This document shows, piece after piece, positions 36,097 through 47,037 of a DNA stretch of 64,000 nt. Position numbers and translations under genes: made by a program. Origin of the DNA: Rhodanobacter sp. B05 (GTDB lineage Bacteria; Pseudomonadota; Gammaproteobacteria; Xanthomonadales; Rhodanobacteraceae); the NCBI RefSeq assembly GCF_002001085.1, contig NZ_MUNU01000017.1, forward strand, positions 124,001 to 188,000. The letters run 5' to 3'. Numbering within the stretch: position 1 is the stretch's first letter; every line of letters starts with the position of its first letter. The notes beneath the pieces are model-generated. The model saw only the letters and a program-made list of their open reading frames with translations. It searched no databases and was not told the origin of the DNA.

Positions 36097-36390
36097 ATGA
36101 GCAAACTGCGTCCGTTGCACGATCGCGTCATCGTCAAGCGCCTGGAAGAGGAGCGTGTCTCCGCCGGCGGCATCGTCATCCCCGACAGCGCCACCGAGAA
36201 GCCCACCCGCGGCAAGGTCGTCGCCGCCGGCACCGGCCTGATCATGGCCGACGGCAAGGTTCGCCCGATGTCGCTGAAGGAAGGCGACACCGTGCTGTTC
36301 GGCAAGTACGCCGGCCAGGAAATCAAGATCGACGGCGAAGACCTCGTGTTCCTGAAGGAAGACGACATCGTGGCTGTGATCGAAGGCTGA
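36097..36390 (+). CDS. groES: Co-chaperonin GroES
   Basis: The product is 97 residues. It begins [19 protein letters not shown] and includes the mobile loop (residues about 16-35, [20 protein letters not shown]) that docks on GroEL, and the ending DIVAVIEG. It forms the heptameric lid of the GroEL folding chamber. GGAG precedes the ATG at 36097. The gene is controlled by the CIRCE element at 36002-36028. The spacer to groEL is long (126 bases) and carries an AT-rich hairpin at its end. Confidence 0.97.
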   Translation: MSKLRPLHDRVIVKRLEEERVSAGGIVIPDSATEKPTRGKVVAAGTGLIMADGKVRPMSLKEGDTVLFGKYAGQEIKIDGEDLVFLKEDDIVAVIEG

Positions 36391-36493
36391 TGGGATGGGG
36401 CCTCGGTGGTCGAGCGCGAAAAGCAAACCCGCGCACGCCAGTCGCCTTTGGCTCCTTCTTGCAGCAGTTTCGCAACGTTTCCCATTCCTATTC

Positions 36494-38169
<1,676 letters not shown>

Positions 38170-38196
38170 GTCCGGCTGGCCACGCTGTCACACGAG

Positions 38197-38220
38197 AAAC
38201 CCCGCTTTGGCGGGGTTTTT
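38197..38220 (+). terminator. groESL intrinsic terminator
   Basis: A nine-pair stem (aaaccccgc with gcggggttt, loop tttg) is followed by further T's and ends 28 bases after the groEL stop. It marks the boundary between the heat-shock operon and the restriction-modification island. Confidence 0.92.
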
Positions 38221-38316
38221 CTTTGCAACCGATGATCCCCGTACACCACCGCGCCTTGCAGGCGGCGAAGCCCAGCTCCGTCCTCTATCATTCAAAGAGA
38301 TGACAGGAACGCATTC

Positions 38317-40644
38317 GTGGATCAAACCCAACTCAACACCCTTACCAATTTTCTCTGGAACATTGCCGACGACGTGCTGCGCGACATTTATGTGCGTGGC
38401 AAGTATCGCGATGTGATCCTGCCGATGACGGTACTGCGTCGGCTCGATGCCGTGCTCGAGCCGACCAAGCAGGCAGTGCTGGACATGAAGGCGGCGCTCG
38501 ATCGCGAGGGCATCACCAATCAGGATGATGCTCTGCGCGCCGCCGCCGAGCAGGCGTTCTACAACACCTCGCCATTCCGCTTGCGCGATCTCAAGTCGCG
38601 CGCCACCCGGCAGAAGCTGAAGGACGATTTCGAGGTTTACCTCGACGGCTTTTCGCCGAACGTGCAGGACATCCTCAACAATTTCGAGTTCCGCCACCAG
38701 CTTCCGCGCCTTTCCAAGGCCGATGCGCTGGGGCCGCTGATCGAGAAATTCCTCGACAAGGATATCAACCTCGGGCCACAGCCCCTGGACGATCTGCCCG
38801 CACTCGACAACCACTCGATGGGCACGCTGTTCGAGGAACTCGTGCGCCGTTTCAACGAGGACAACAACGAAGAGGCCGGCGAGCACTGGACCCCGCGCGA
38901 CGCCGTGCGGCTGATGGCCAACCTGATGTTCCTGCCGGTGGCGGAACAGATCGAATCAGGCACCTACCTGCTGTACGACTGCGCTTGCGGTACTGGCGGC
39001 ATGCTGACCGTGGCGGAAGGAACCCTGCAGCAGATCGCCCGCGCGCACGGCAAGCAGGTGGCGACCCATCTCTATGGTCAGGAGATCAACGGCGAAACCT
39101 ATGCCATCTGCAAGGCCGATCTGCTGATCAAGGGCGATGGCGACGCTGCCGACAACATCGTTGGTGGGCCGGAATATTCCACCCTGTCCAACGATGCATT
39201 CCGCGCGCGCACGTTCGATTTCATGCTCGCCAATCCACCTTACGGCAAAAGCTGGAAGAGCGACCTCGAACGCATGGGCGGCAAGAAGGAGCTGCGCGAT
39301 CCGCGTTTCGTCATCCAGCACGGCGAGGAACCCGAATACTCGCTGGTCACCCGTTCCAGCGACGGCCAGATGATGTTCCTGGCCAACATGCTGAGCAAGA
39401 TGAAGCACGACACCCCGCTCGGCAGCCGCATTGCCGAGGTGCACAATGGCTCGTCGCTGTTCACCGGCGACGCGGGGCAGGGCGAAAGCAATATCCGCCG
39501 CTGGATCATCGAGAGCGACTGGCTCGAAGCCATCGTCGCCCTGCCGCTTAACATGTTCTACAACACCGGCATCGCCACCTATGTCTGGGTGCTCGGCAAT
39601 CGCAAGCCCGCGCACCGGCAGGGCAAGGTGCAACTGATCGACGCCAGCCAGTGGTTTCGGCCGCTGCGCAAGAACATGGGCAAGAAGAACTGCGAACTGT
39701 CGGCCGAGGATATCCGCCGCATCTGCGATAGCTTCCTTGCCTTCGAGGAAACCGAACAGTCGAAGATTTTCCCGAACGCCGCTTTCGGTTACTGGAAGGT
39801 CAAGGTCGAGCGCCCGCTGCGCCTGCATAGCCAGCTCAGTCGCGCGCGCATCGAAACGCTGCGTTTTGCCTCCGGCGACGAGGACATTCGCGCCGCCCTC
39901 TATGACGCGCTCGGCGAGGCCCTGTTCGATGACCCCACCTCCGTGCGCGCGGAGCTGGAACGTCGCCTCGACGACTGGGGAAAATCCGACGCCGAGGATG
40001 AAGGCGAAGGTGAAGAAGCACCCGTCGCGCGCAGCCTGTCCGACAAAAAGAAGAAGAAATTGCTCAACGTGGATAGCTGGAAGCGCGACGCGATGCTGGT
40101 CGACACCGCGCTGCGCCTGCGCGAAGCACTGGGCGATGGCTTGTTCGAGGATCACAACGAGTTTGTCGATCAGCTCGAAACCGTGCTCGCCCGCCTCGAT
40201 ATGAAGTTGAGCGCAGCCGACCGGAAAGCGATCGTCAATGCGGTGAGCTGGCGAGTGGAGGGTGCGCCGCCGGTCATCCGCAAGCACCACAAGCCAGGCA
40301 AGGCAAAGCCCGACCCGTTGCGCGGCCTGTACGCGGTGCAGATCGACGGCAAGCCCTGGGTCGTGGAGTACGAGCCCGACAGCGAGCTGCGCGACCACGA
40401 ACAGATTCCGCTGCTCGAAGCGGGCGGCATCGAGGCCTTCATCCGTCGCGAGGTGCTGCCGTACACGCCGGATGCCTGGATCGTCGAGGCCGACACCAAG
40501 GTCGGTTACGAGATCAGCTTTACCCGGCACTTCTACAAACCGCCGGTGCTGCGCAGCCTGGCCGAGATCAGCGCCGACATCCTGGCTCTGGAGCAGGAGA
40601 CCGAGGGCCTGTTGTCGGAAATCGTCAGCGATATGGCGTCATGA
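38317..40644 (+). CDS. hsdM: Type I restriction-modification system, DNA methyltransferase subunit
   Basis: The product is 775 residues and makes N6-methyladenine. The N-terminal helical domain (about 1-160) is followed by the methyltransferase core. The SAM motif is YDCACGTGGML (residues 220-230; the usual DPACGTGG has Asp-Cys here) and the catalytic motif is NPPY at 306-309. The C-terminal 250 residues (about 530-775) are a long acidic and lysine-rich region (KKKKK near 580), making it larger than EcoKI HsdM (529). It acts with HsdS to protect host DNA. The GTG start at 38317 has AGGAA upstream. It is the first gene of the locus, 112 bases before fic. Confidence 0.93.
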   Translation: MDQTQLNTLTNFLWNIADDVLRDIYVRGKYRDVILPMTVLRRLDAVLEPTKQAVLDMKAALDREGITNQDDALRAAAEQAFYNTSPFRLRDLKSRATRQKLKDDFEVYLDGFSPNVQDILNNFEFRHQLPRLSKADALGPLIEKFLDKDINLGPQPLDDLPALDNHSMGTLFEELVRRFNEDNNEEAGEHWTPRDAVRLMANLMFLPVAEQIESGTYLLYDCACGTGGMLTVAEGTLQQIARAHGKQVATHLYGQEINGETYAICKADLLIKGDGDAADNIVGGPEYSTLSNDAFRARTFDFMLANPPYGKSWKSDLERMGGKKELRDPRFVIQHGEEPEYSLVTRSSDGQMMFLANMLSKMKHDTPLGSRIAEVHNGSSLFTGDAGQGESNIRRWIIESDWLEAIVALPLNMFYNTGIATYVWVLGNRKPAHRQGKVQLIDASQWFRPLRKNMGKKNCELSAEDIRRICDSFLAFEETEQSKIFPNAAFGYWKVKVERPLRLHSQLSRARIETLRFASGDEDIRAALYDALGEALFDDPTSVRAELERRLDDWGKSDAEDEGEGEEAPVARSLSDKKKKKLLNVDSWKRDAMLVDTALRLREALGDGLFEDHNEFVDQLETVLARLDMKLSAADRKAIVNAVSWRVEGAPPVIRKHHKPGKAKPDPLRGLYAVQIDGKPWVVEYEPDSELRDHEQIPLLEAGGIEAFIRREVLPYTPDAWIVEADTKVGYEISFTRHFYKPPVLRSLAEISADILALEQETEGLLSEIVSDMAS

Positions 40645-40672
40645 AGCGGCCGGCCCCATGGCGAAGGCTGCC

Positions 40673-40702
40673 TTGCATACAGGGCCAAACGCTCTCTATA
40701 TT
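40673..40702 (+). promoter_or_regulatory. Candidate promoter upstream of fic
   Basis: TTGCAT (40673-40678) and TATATT (40697-40702) are 18 bases apart, in the 112-base gap between hsdM and fic. If real, it lets fic, hsdS and hsdR be expressed apart from hsdM. This rests on matches to the sigma70 consensus only. Confidence 0.4.
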
Positions 40703-40756
40703 GCAGGCTACGTTGAACATGGACGGAGATTCGGGCCATATGCAAGCCAGCCTCGT

Positions 40757-41962
40757 ATGAACGCGCCCGATCCTCGCGCCGGCGATGAGGCGATGCGTCA
40801 CCGCGCCGGGCGCTATATCGCCCAAGCCACCGGCTACCGCGCCTTTCATCCGGCGCCGCTACCGCCGCAGCCGTCAGTGCGGCTGGAAGGCGAGCTGCAG
40901 ACCCTGCTGTCGCTGGCCGACCGCGCGCTCGGCCGACTCGACGGCTCGATCCAGACCCTGCCCAACCCCGACCTGTTCGTCTTCATGTACGTGCGCAAGG
41001 AGGCGGTGCTGTCCAGCCAGATCGAGGGCACGCAGAGTTCGCTGCAGGATCTGCTGGCGGCCGAGGCGCATATCCTGGCGCCGGATCGCCCGCGCGATGT
41101 CGACGAAGTGGTCAACTACGTGGCCGCGATGAACTATGGCCTGCAGCGGTTGCAGGAACTGCCGGTATCCGTGCGTCTGATCCGCGAAATCCACGAACGC
41201 CTGCTGCAGGGCGTGCGCGGCATGCGGCTGACGCCGGGCGAACTGCGCACCTCGCAGAACTGGATCGGCCACGCCGGCTGCACGCTGACCGAAGCGACCT
41301 ACGTGCCGCCGCCACCGCACGAAGTGCCGCTCGCGCTTGGCGCACTGGAAACCTTCCTGCACGCCGACAGCACCCTGCCGCAGCTGATCCAGATCGGCCT
41401 GGCGCATGCGCAATTCGAAACCATCCATCCCTTCCTCGACGGCAACGGCCGTGTCGGTCGTTTGCTGATCACCTTTCTGCTGTGCCAGCGCGAGATCCTG
41501 CTCAAGCCGGTGCTGTACCTGTCGCACTTCTTCAAGCAGCACCGCACCGAATACTACGAACGCCTGCAGGCGGTGCGCGACGGTGGCGACTGGGAAGGCT
41601 GGCTGGCATTCTTTCTGCGCGGCGTGGCCAGCGTCAGCCGCGAGGCCACCGAAACCGCGCGGCGCATCCTCGCCCTGCGCGAGGACCATCGCGCCAAGGT
41701 CACCGCCGGGCTCGGCCGCGCCGCCGGCAACGGCCACAAGGTGCTGGAGCATCTGTACCAGCGCCCGATCGTCTCGGTCGCCGACGTGCAGGCGCTGACC
41801 ACGACGACTTATACCGCCGCCAATAACCTGGTCTCGCGACTGGTGGAGCTGGGCGTGCTGACGGAAGCCACCGGCTACCGACGCAACCGGCTGTTTCGCT
41901 ACCAGGCGTATATCGAGTTGTTCGGCGAGCCGGGCGATGCGGCGGAAGGGGCGGCGGCATGA
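40757..41962 (+). CDS. Fic family protein, embedded in the type I RM locus
   Basis: The product is 401 residues. An N-terminal Fic_N-like region carries the inhibitory helix motif (S/T)xxxE(G/N) as SSQIEG (Ser86 to Gly91), which classes it as a self-inhibited Fic protein. The Fic core motif is HPFLDGNGRVGR (224-235) with catalytic His224, so it should transfer AMP or another nucleotide group to a protein. A C-terminal winged-helix domain (about 330-390) follows. The stop overlaps the hsdS start (ATGA), so it is translated with hsdS. A start at 40658 is possible but has no better support. The target could be HsdR or HsdM (inference). Confidence 0.9.
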   Translation: MNAPDPRAGDEAMRHRAGRYIAQATGYRAFHPAPLPPQPSVRLEGELQTLLSLADRALGRLDGSIQTLPNPDLFVFMYVRKEAVLSSQIEGTQSSLQDLLAAEAHILAPDRPRDVDEVVNYVAAMNYGLQRLQELPVSVRLIREIHERLLQGVRGMRLTPGELRTSQNWIGHAGCTLTEATYVPPPPHEVPLALGALETFLHADSTLPQLIQIGLAHAQFETIHPFLDGNGRVGRLLITFLLCQREILLKPVLYLSHFFKQHRTEYYERLQAVRDGGDWEGWLAFFLRGVASVSREATETARRILALREDHRAKVTAGLGRAAGNGHKVLEHLYQRPIVSVADVQALTTTTYTAANNLVSRLVELGVLTEATGYRRNRLFRYQAYIELFGEPGDAAEGAAA

Positions 41963-43380
41963 TCGCGGGGTTGAAGCCGTATGCGGCGTACAAGGTTTCG
42001 GAGTTGGTTTGGCTGCCGTCAGTGCCGAAGAAATGGACGATCCGGCGCGGACGAGGTGTATTCGAGTGCATTGATAAACGCTCGATTATCGGTGACGAAG
42101 AACTCCTGTCGGTTTCGGCTGCCGATGGAGTGAGACGGCGCAGCGAAAAGGCCGTCACCATGTTCCAAGCGAACTCGTATGCGGGGCACAAGCTTGCATG
42201 GCCAGGCGATCTGGTGATCAACAGTCTTTGGGCATGGATGAAGGGTCTTGGCTTCTCCAAGTATCACGGCATCGTCAGTACGGCCTATGGCGTGTACCGG
42301 TTGCGGCCCGAGCATCGTGATGGGTGGCAGTACTTCAACTATCTGCTTCGATCCAATGCGTATGACTGGGAACTGCGCGTCAGGTCGAAAGGAATATGGA
42401 TATCGCGGATGCAGCTGACCGATTGGTCATTTCTCGACACGCCAATCCTGTTGCCGCCACCCCACGAACAAGCTGCCATCGTGCGCTTTCTGGATCACGC
42501 CAACCGCAAGATCGACAGCTTCATCCGCGCCAAGCGAAAGCTGATCGCGCTGCTGAACGAGCAGAAACAGGCCATCATCCACCGCGCGGTGACGCGCGGG
42601 CTGAATCCAGATGTGCCGCTCAAGCCTTCGGGTATCGATTGGGTCGGTGATGTTCCAGTGCACTGGGGCTTGCCGCTTCTAGGTCGTTGTCTGACCGGGA
42701 TCGAACAAGGCTGGAGCCCGGTGGCTGCGGAAGGAGACATCGTTCCTGAGCAATGGTGTGTCCTGACCTTGTCATCTGTCAGACGCGGTGTTTTCAACCC
42801 CGCTGCTATTAAACCAGTGTCGATGGCCGCAGCTATTCCTCGCCAATTCGAGGTGGCCGATGGTGATCTACTATTGACGCGATCCAATACTAGGGATCGG
42901 GTAGGCGACGTATGTCTTGTTAAGGGGGCTCGACCTCGAACCCTACTCTGCGATCTGATCTATCGCTTGCGTCTTCGCAGTGACGCATTTGATCCTCAAT
43001 TCTTGGTGTTTCAATTGTTGTCGCAGATTGGCCGGCAACACATCGAACGAGATGCCCGTGGATCAAGTGGGACGATGCCAAAGATCTCGCAAGGGCACAT
43101 TAAATCGTGGCGCGTTCTTCTCCCACCTATGGACGAGCAGCAGTGCATCGTTGAGGTAATAGAGGCCGAATGCGCGCCAATTGAAAGGACCGTCGCCCAC
43201 ATTGAGCACGAAATCTCATTGATGCAGGAATACCGCACCCGCCTGACCGCGGATATCGTCACCGGCAAGCTGGATGTGCGCGCAGCAGTGGCGAGCTTGC
43301 CCGAGATCGTCGACGCGCCGGTCGACGAACCTGTCATCGACGAGACCACGGACGAACTGGAATACGAGGACGCTGAATGA
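41959..43380 (+). CDS. hsdS: Type I restriction-modification system, specificity subunit
   Basis: The product is 473 residues with the expected two-half structure. A first target recognition domain (about 15-165) is followed by a conserved helix (LLPPPHEQAAIVRFLDHANR and AKRKLIALLNEQKQAIIHRAV, each quoted in part). A second recognition domain (about 215-390) is followed by a similar helix (IVEVIEAECAPIERTVAHIE). It decides the bipartite DNA target for the whole complex. The recognition domains have lower GC than the rest of the window, as is common for these exchanging segments. Start and stop overlap fic and hsdR by four bases each. Confidence 0.92.
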   Translation: MIAGLKPYAAYKVSELVWLPSVPKKWTIRRGRGVFECIDKRSIIGDEELLSVSAADGVRRRSEKAVTMFQANSYAGHKLAWPGDLVINSLWAWMKGLGFSKYHGIVSTAYGVYRLRPEHRDGWQYFNYLLRSNAYDWELRVRSKGIWISRMQLTDWSFLDTPILLPPPHEQAAIVRFLDHANRKIDSFIRAKRKLIALLNEQKQAIIHRAVTRGLNPDVPLKPSGIDWVGDVPVHWGLPLLGRCLTGIEQGWSPVAAEGDIVPEQWCVLTLSSVRRGVFNPAAIKPVSMAAAIPRQFEVADGDLLLTRSNTRDRVGDVCLVKGARPRTLLCDLIYRLRLRSDAFDPQFLVFQLLSQIGRQHIERDARGSSGTMPKISQGHIKSWRVLLPPMDEQQCIVEVIEAECAPIERTVAHIEHEISLMQEYRTRLTADIVTGKLDVRAAVASLPEIVDAPVDEPVIDETTDELEYEDAE

Positions 43381-46300
43381 GCAGCCGGCCCGCGATACCG
43401 CTTCAAACCCAGCGCGATCTGCTGTTCGAATGTCGCTATCGCTGCGCCTGCTGCTGCGAGCCGGTGTCGCTGGAAAAGGCGCATATCGAGCCGTGGGCCA
43501 AGAGCAAGGATCACGCCTTCGAAAATCTGGTGGTGCTTTGCGCCAACTGCCACACGCGCTCGCATGCCGAGCACTGGCCGGAATCCCAGTTGCACAAGTT
43601 CAAGCAGTCGCCTTGTGCGCTGGAGCGCGATCGGCTGCCGGCGATGTCCGCCGATCAGAAAGCGATGGTCGACCTGATCCTCGCCATGCCGTTCGAGGCG
43701 ATGAGCGAACGCGAGCGCGTTCGGCTGGTACGGATGGTTGCGGCCTATGCCGAAGTGGAAGTGAGGGAATTGCAATTGGTGGCCGTGGCGCCGACCAACA
43801 GCTCGCTGGTTCGACTTGAAATGCCGACTGCTGCCGCCGAGCGCCTGATCCGCGCCTTCCAGGCGCAGGACCCGCGGCTGGTCGCCTTCCTCGACGAATT
43901 TGCGCGGCCGGCGAATGCTGAATTCGGGTTGGCGTTGCCCGCATCCGATCCACGAGCCGCCTTCGGCCTCGACGGCGGCATCAAGCTGATCGAAACCGCG
44001 CGTCCGACACCAGCGGACAAGCCACCAGTCACCAATATCAAGGAGGAAGGGCTGGAGTCGCTGATCGTCGGCGCGATGACCGCCTTCGACTGGATCGCGG
44101 GCCGCAACGCCGACTACGAGCGCGAGTACGCGGTCGATCTGGAGCAACTGGCGACGTTTCTGGAGCAGACGCAGGAAGAGGCCGCCACCGCGCTCGACCT
44201 GCGCCATGACGGCCCCAGCCGGCGCAAATTTCTCGCCCAGTTGCAGGGTGAGATCACCCGGCGCGGCACTATCGACGTGCTGCGCAAGGGCATCGGCCAT
44301 GGCAAGCATCAGGTCGACTTGTTCTATGGCACGCCGTCGCCGGAAAACGCCAAGGCCGTCGCGCGGCATGCGGCCAACCGCTTCAGCGTCACCCGGCAAC
44401 TGCACTACAGCCGCGAGCAGAGCAAGCGCTCGCTGGACCTGGCGCTGTTCATCAACGGCCTGCCGATTGCTACCTTCGAGCTGAAGAACAGCCTGACCAA
44501 GCAGACGGCAGAAGATGCGGAAGAGCAGTACAAGCGTGATCGCGATCCGCGCGAGACGCTGTTCCAGTTCGGTCGCTGCGTGGTGCACTTCGCGCTCGAC
44601 GATCATGAAGTGCGCATGTGCACTGAGCTGAAAGGCAGCAAGGGCACGGCCAGGGATTCCTGGTTCCTGCCGTTCAATCAGGGCTGGAATCAGGGTGCCG
44701 GCAACCCGCCCAACCCTTACGGGATCAAGACCGACTATCTGTGGCGGCGCATCCTCACGCCGGGCGGCCTGACCGACATTCTGGAGAACTACGCGCAGAT
44801 CGTCGAAGAGAGGAACGAGAAGACCGGCAAGAAGAAACGCGTGCAGGTGTTCCCGCGCTACCACCAACTCGATGTGGTGCGCAAACTGCTCGCTGATGCG
44901 GCGTGGTTCGGTGTCGGCAAGCGCTACCTGATCCAGCATTCGGCCGGCAGTGGCAAGTCCAACTCCATCGCGTGGCTGGCGCACCAGTTGATCGGCCTGC
45001 GCAAGGATGGGCGCGAGCTGTTCGATTCCATCATCGTGATCACCGACCGGCGCCTGCTCGATCGGCAGATCCGCGAAACCATCCGCGGTTTCGCCCAGGT
45101 CTCGACGCTGGTCGGTGCGGTGAAGGAAGGCGCGGGCAGTTCGAAAACCGAGCAGCTCGCCAGGTTTTTGCGCGATGGCAAGAAGATCATCATCTCGACC
45201 GTGCAGACGTTTCCGTTCGTGCTCGACCGCATCGGCGACGCGCATCGCAGCGGCGCGTTCGCGATCATCATCGATGAGGCGCATTCCAGCCAGGGTGGAC
45301 GCACCGCCAGCAAGCTCAACATGGCACTGGCCGAAGAGCCTGCGGACTACGACAGCGAGGAGGATCTCGAAGATCGCATCAACGCGATCATCGCGTCGCG
45401 CAAGATGCTTACCAACGCCAGCTATTTCGCATTCACGGCGACGCCGAAGAACAAGACGCTTGAGATGTTTGGTACGCCGTATCGGTTAGGTGAGGAGACC
45501 AAGTACCGGCCTTTCCACACCTACACGATGAAACAGGCGATCGAGGAAGGTTTCATCCTCGATGTGCTCAAGTACTACACGCCAGTGGAAAGCTATTACC
45601 GGCTGGCCAAGGTGGTTTCCGGCGACCCCGAGTTCGACGTCAAGAAGGCGCGTAAAAAACTGCGCATCTACGTGGAGAGTCACGGCAAGGCGATCCGCGA
45701 CAAGGCCGAGATCATGGTCGATCACTTCCACGAGCAGGTGATCGGCCAGCACAAGATCGGCGGGCAGGCGCGGGCGATGGTGGTGACCGCCAGCATCGAG
45801 CGTGCGATCCAGTATTTCTTCGCCTTCCGCGATTATCTGACGGAGATCCGTAGCCCGTATCGTGCCATCGTCGCCTTCTCCGGCGAGCCGGAATACAAGG
45901 GCGACAAGGTGACCGAGGCGAAGTTGAACGGCTTCCCTGGCGGCGAGATCGCCGAGCGCATCCAGGAAGACCCGTATCGCTTCCTGATCTGTGCCGACAA
46001 GTTCCAGACCGGCTACGATGAACCGCTGTTGCACACCATGTACGTGGACAAGGCACTGTCGAGCATCAAGGCGGTGCAGACGCTGTCGCGTCTGAACCGT
46101 GCGCACCCGAAGAAGCACGACGTATTCGTGCTCGACTTCCACAACGACGTCGACACCATCGAAAAGGCGTTCGCCGATTACTACCGCACCACCATCCTCA
46201 GCCGCGAGACAGACGCCGACAAGCTGCACACACTGAAGTACGAACTGGACGGCTGCCAGGTCTATGCGCCGGAACAGATCGATACGCTGGTGCAGCTGTA

Positions 46301-46991
46301 CCTGGACGGCGCAGACCGCGACCGGCTCGATCCCATCCTCGATGCCTGCGTCGCGGTCTATGTGGAGGACCTGGACGAAGACGGGCAAGTCGTGTTCAAG
46401 GGCAAGGCCAAGGCGTTCACGCGTACCTACGACTTCCTCGCCACCATCCTTCCTTACGGCGTGCAAGCCTGGGAGAAGCTGTCGATCTTCCTGAATTTCC
46501 TGATCGCCAAGTTGCCCGCGCCGGTGGAAGAGGATCTGGCCAGGGGCATTCTCGATGCCATCGACATGGACAGCTACCGCGCCGAGAAAAAGGCCACGCT
46601 GGCGATTGCGCTACCGGATGCCGATGCCGAGATCGAACCGGTGCCGACCTCCGCTGGCGGTCGCAAACCGGAGCCGGAGCTGGACCGGTTGTCCAACATC
46701 GTGAAGGCCTTCAACGAGCAGTTTGGTGGCCTGTTTGCCGATCCGCAGCGCATGGAGCAGCGCATCACCGGCGAGATCCCCACCCGCGTGTCGGCCGATC
46801 AGGCGTACCAGAACGCCAAACAGAACTCGGATCGCCAGAATGCCCGGATCGAGCACGACAAGGCCCTCAAGCGGGTGCTTACTTCGCTGTTTGCCGATGA
46901 CGCGCAGCTGTTCAAGCAATTCCAGGACAACGAGTCGTTCCGCCACTGGCTGACTGAGACGGTGTTCGGGCTGACATACGACGAGCCTTGA
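43377..46991 (+). CDS. hsdR: Type I restriction subunit with an extra N-terminal HNH-type domain
   Basis: The product is 1204 residues. Residues 20-63 have an HNH-nuclease-like zinc fold: Cys23-x2-Cys26, His36 in KAHIEPW, Asn50 in ENLVVLC, Cys55-x2-Cys58, and His59 and His63. The usual R subunit begins near residue 220 (NIKEEGLESLIV). Its own PD-(D/E)xK nuclease is at Asp354 and Glu368-x-Lys370 (FELK). The helicase motor has Walker A SAGSGKS (522-528), the DEAH box (633-636), FAFTATPKN, and QTLSRLNRAHPKK. It translocates and cuts unmodified DNA with HsdM and HsdS. The HNH part may add a second cutting activity or only bind. It overlaps hsdS by ATGA and ends 47 bases from zapA. Confidence 0.9.
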   Translation: MSSRPAIPLQTQRDLLFECRYRCACCCEPVSLEKAHIEPWAKSKDHAFENLVVLCANCHTRSHAEHWPESQLHKFKQSPCALERDRLPAMSADQKAMVDLILAMPFEAMSERERVRLVRMVAAYAEVEVRELQLVAVAPTNSSLVRLEMPTAAAERLIRAFQAQDPRLVAFLDEFARPANAEFGLALPASDPRAAFGLDGGIKLIETARPTPADKPPVTNIKEEGLESLIVGAMTAFDWIAGRNADYEREYAVDLEQLATFLEQTQEEAATALDLRHDGPSRRKFLAQLQGEITRRGTIDVLRKGIGHGKHQVDLFYGTPSPENAKAVARHAANRFSVTRQLHYSREQSKRSLDLALFINGLPIATFELKNSLTKQTAEDAEEQYKRDRDPRETLFQFGRCVVHFALDDHEVRMCTELKGSKGTARDSWFLPFNQGWNQGAGNPPNPYGIKTDYLWRRILTPGGLTDILENYAQIVEERNEKTGKKKRVQVFPRYHQLDVVRKLLADAAWFGVGKRYLIQHSAGSGKSNSIAWLAHQLIGLRKDGRELFDSIIVITDRRLLDRQIRETIRGFAQVSTLVGAVKEGAGSSKTEQLARFLRDGKKIIISTVQTFPFVLDRIGDAHRSGAFAIIIDEAHSSQGGRTASKLNMALAEEPADYDSEEDLEDRINAIIASRKMLTNASYFAFTATPKNKTLEMFGTPYRLGEETKYRPFHTYTMKQAIEEGFILDVLKYYTPVESYYRLAKVVSGDPEFDVKKARKKLRIYVESHGKAIRDKAEIMVDHFHEQVIGQHKIGGQARAMVVTASIERAIQYFFAFRDYLTEIRSPYRAIVAFSGEPEYKGDKVTEAKLNGFPGGEIAERIQEDPYRFLICADKFQTGYDEPLLHTMYVDKALSSIKAVQTLSRLNRAHPKKHDVFVLDFHNDVDTIEKAFADYYRTTILSRETDADKLHTLKYELDGCQVYAPEQIDTLVQLYLDGADRDRLDPILDACVAVYVEDLDEDGQVVFKGKAKAFTRTYDFLATILPYGVQAWEKLSIFLNFLIAKLPAPVEEDLARGILDAIDMDSYRAEKKATLAIALPDADAEIEPVPTSAGGRKPEPELDRLSNIVKAFNEQFGGLFADPQRMEQRITGEIPTRVSADQAYQNAKQNSDRQNARIEHDKALKRVLTSLFADDAQLFKQFQDNESFRHWLTETVFGLTYDEP

Positions 46992-47037
46992 GCTATCAAG
47001 TTCTGCGCAGGCCGTCGCCTTGGGCAGGGTCTCAGGC

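Noticed and set aside
41700..42260. Minus-strand frame across fic and hsdS
   Set aside because: It has no recognisable domain and overlaps two well-supported, coupled genes.
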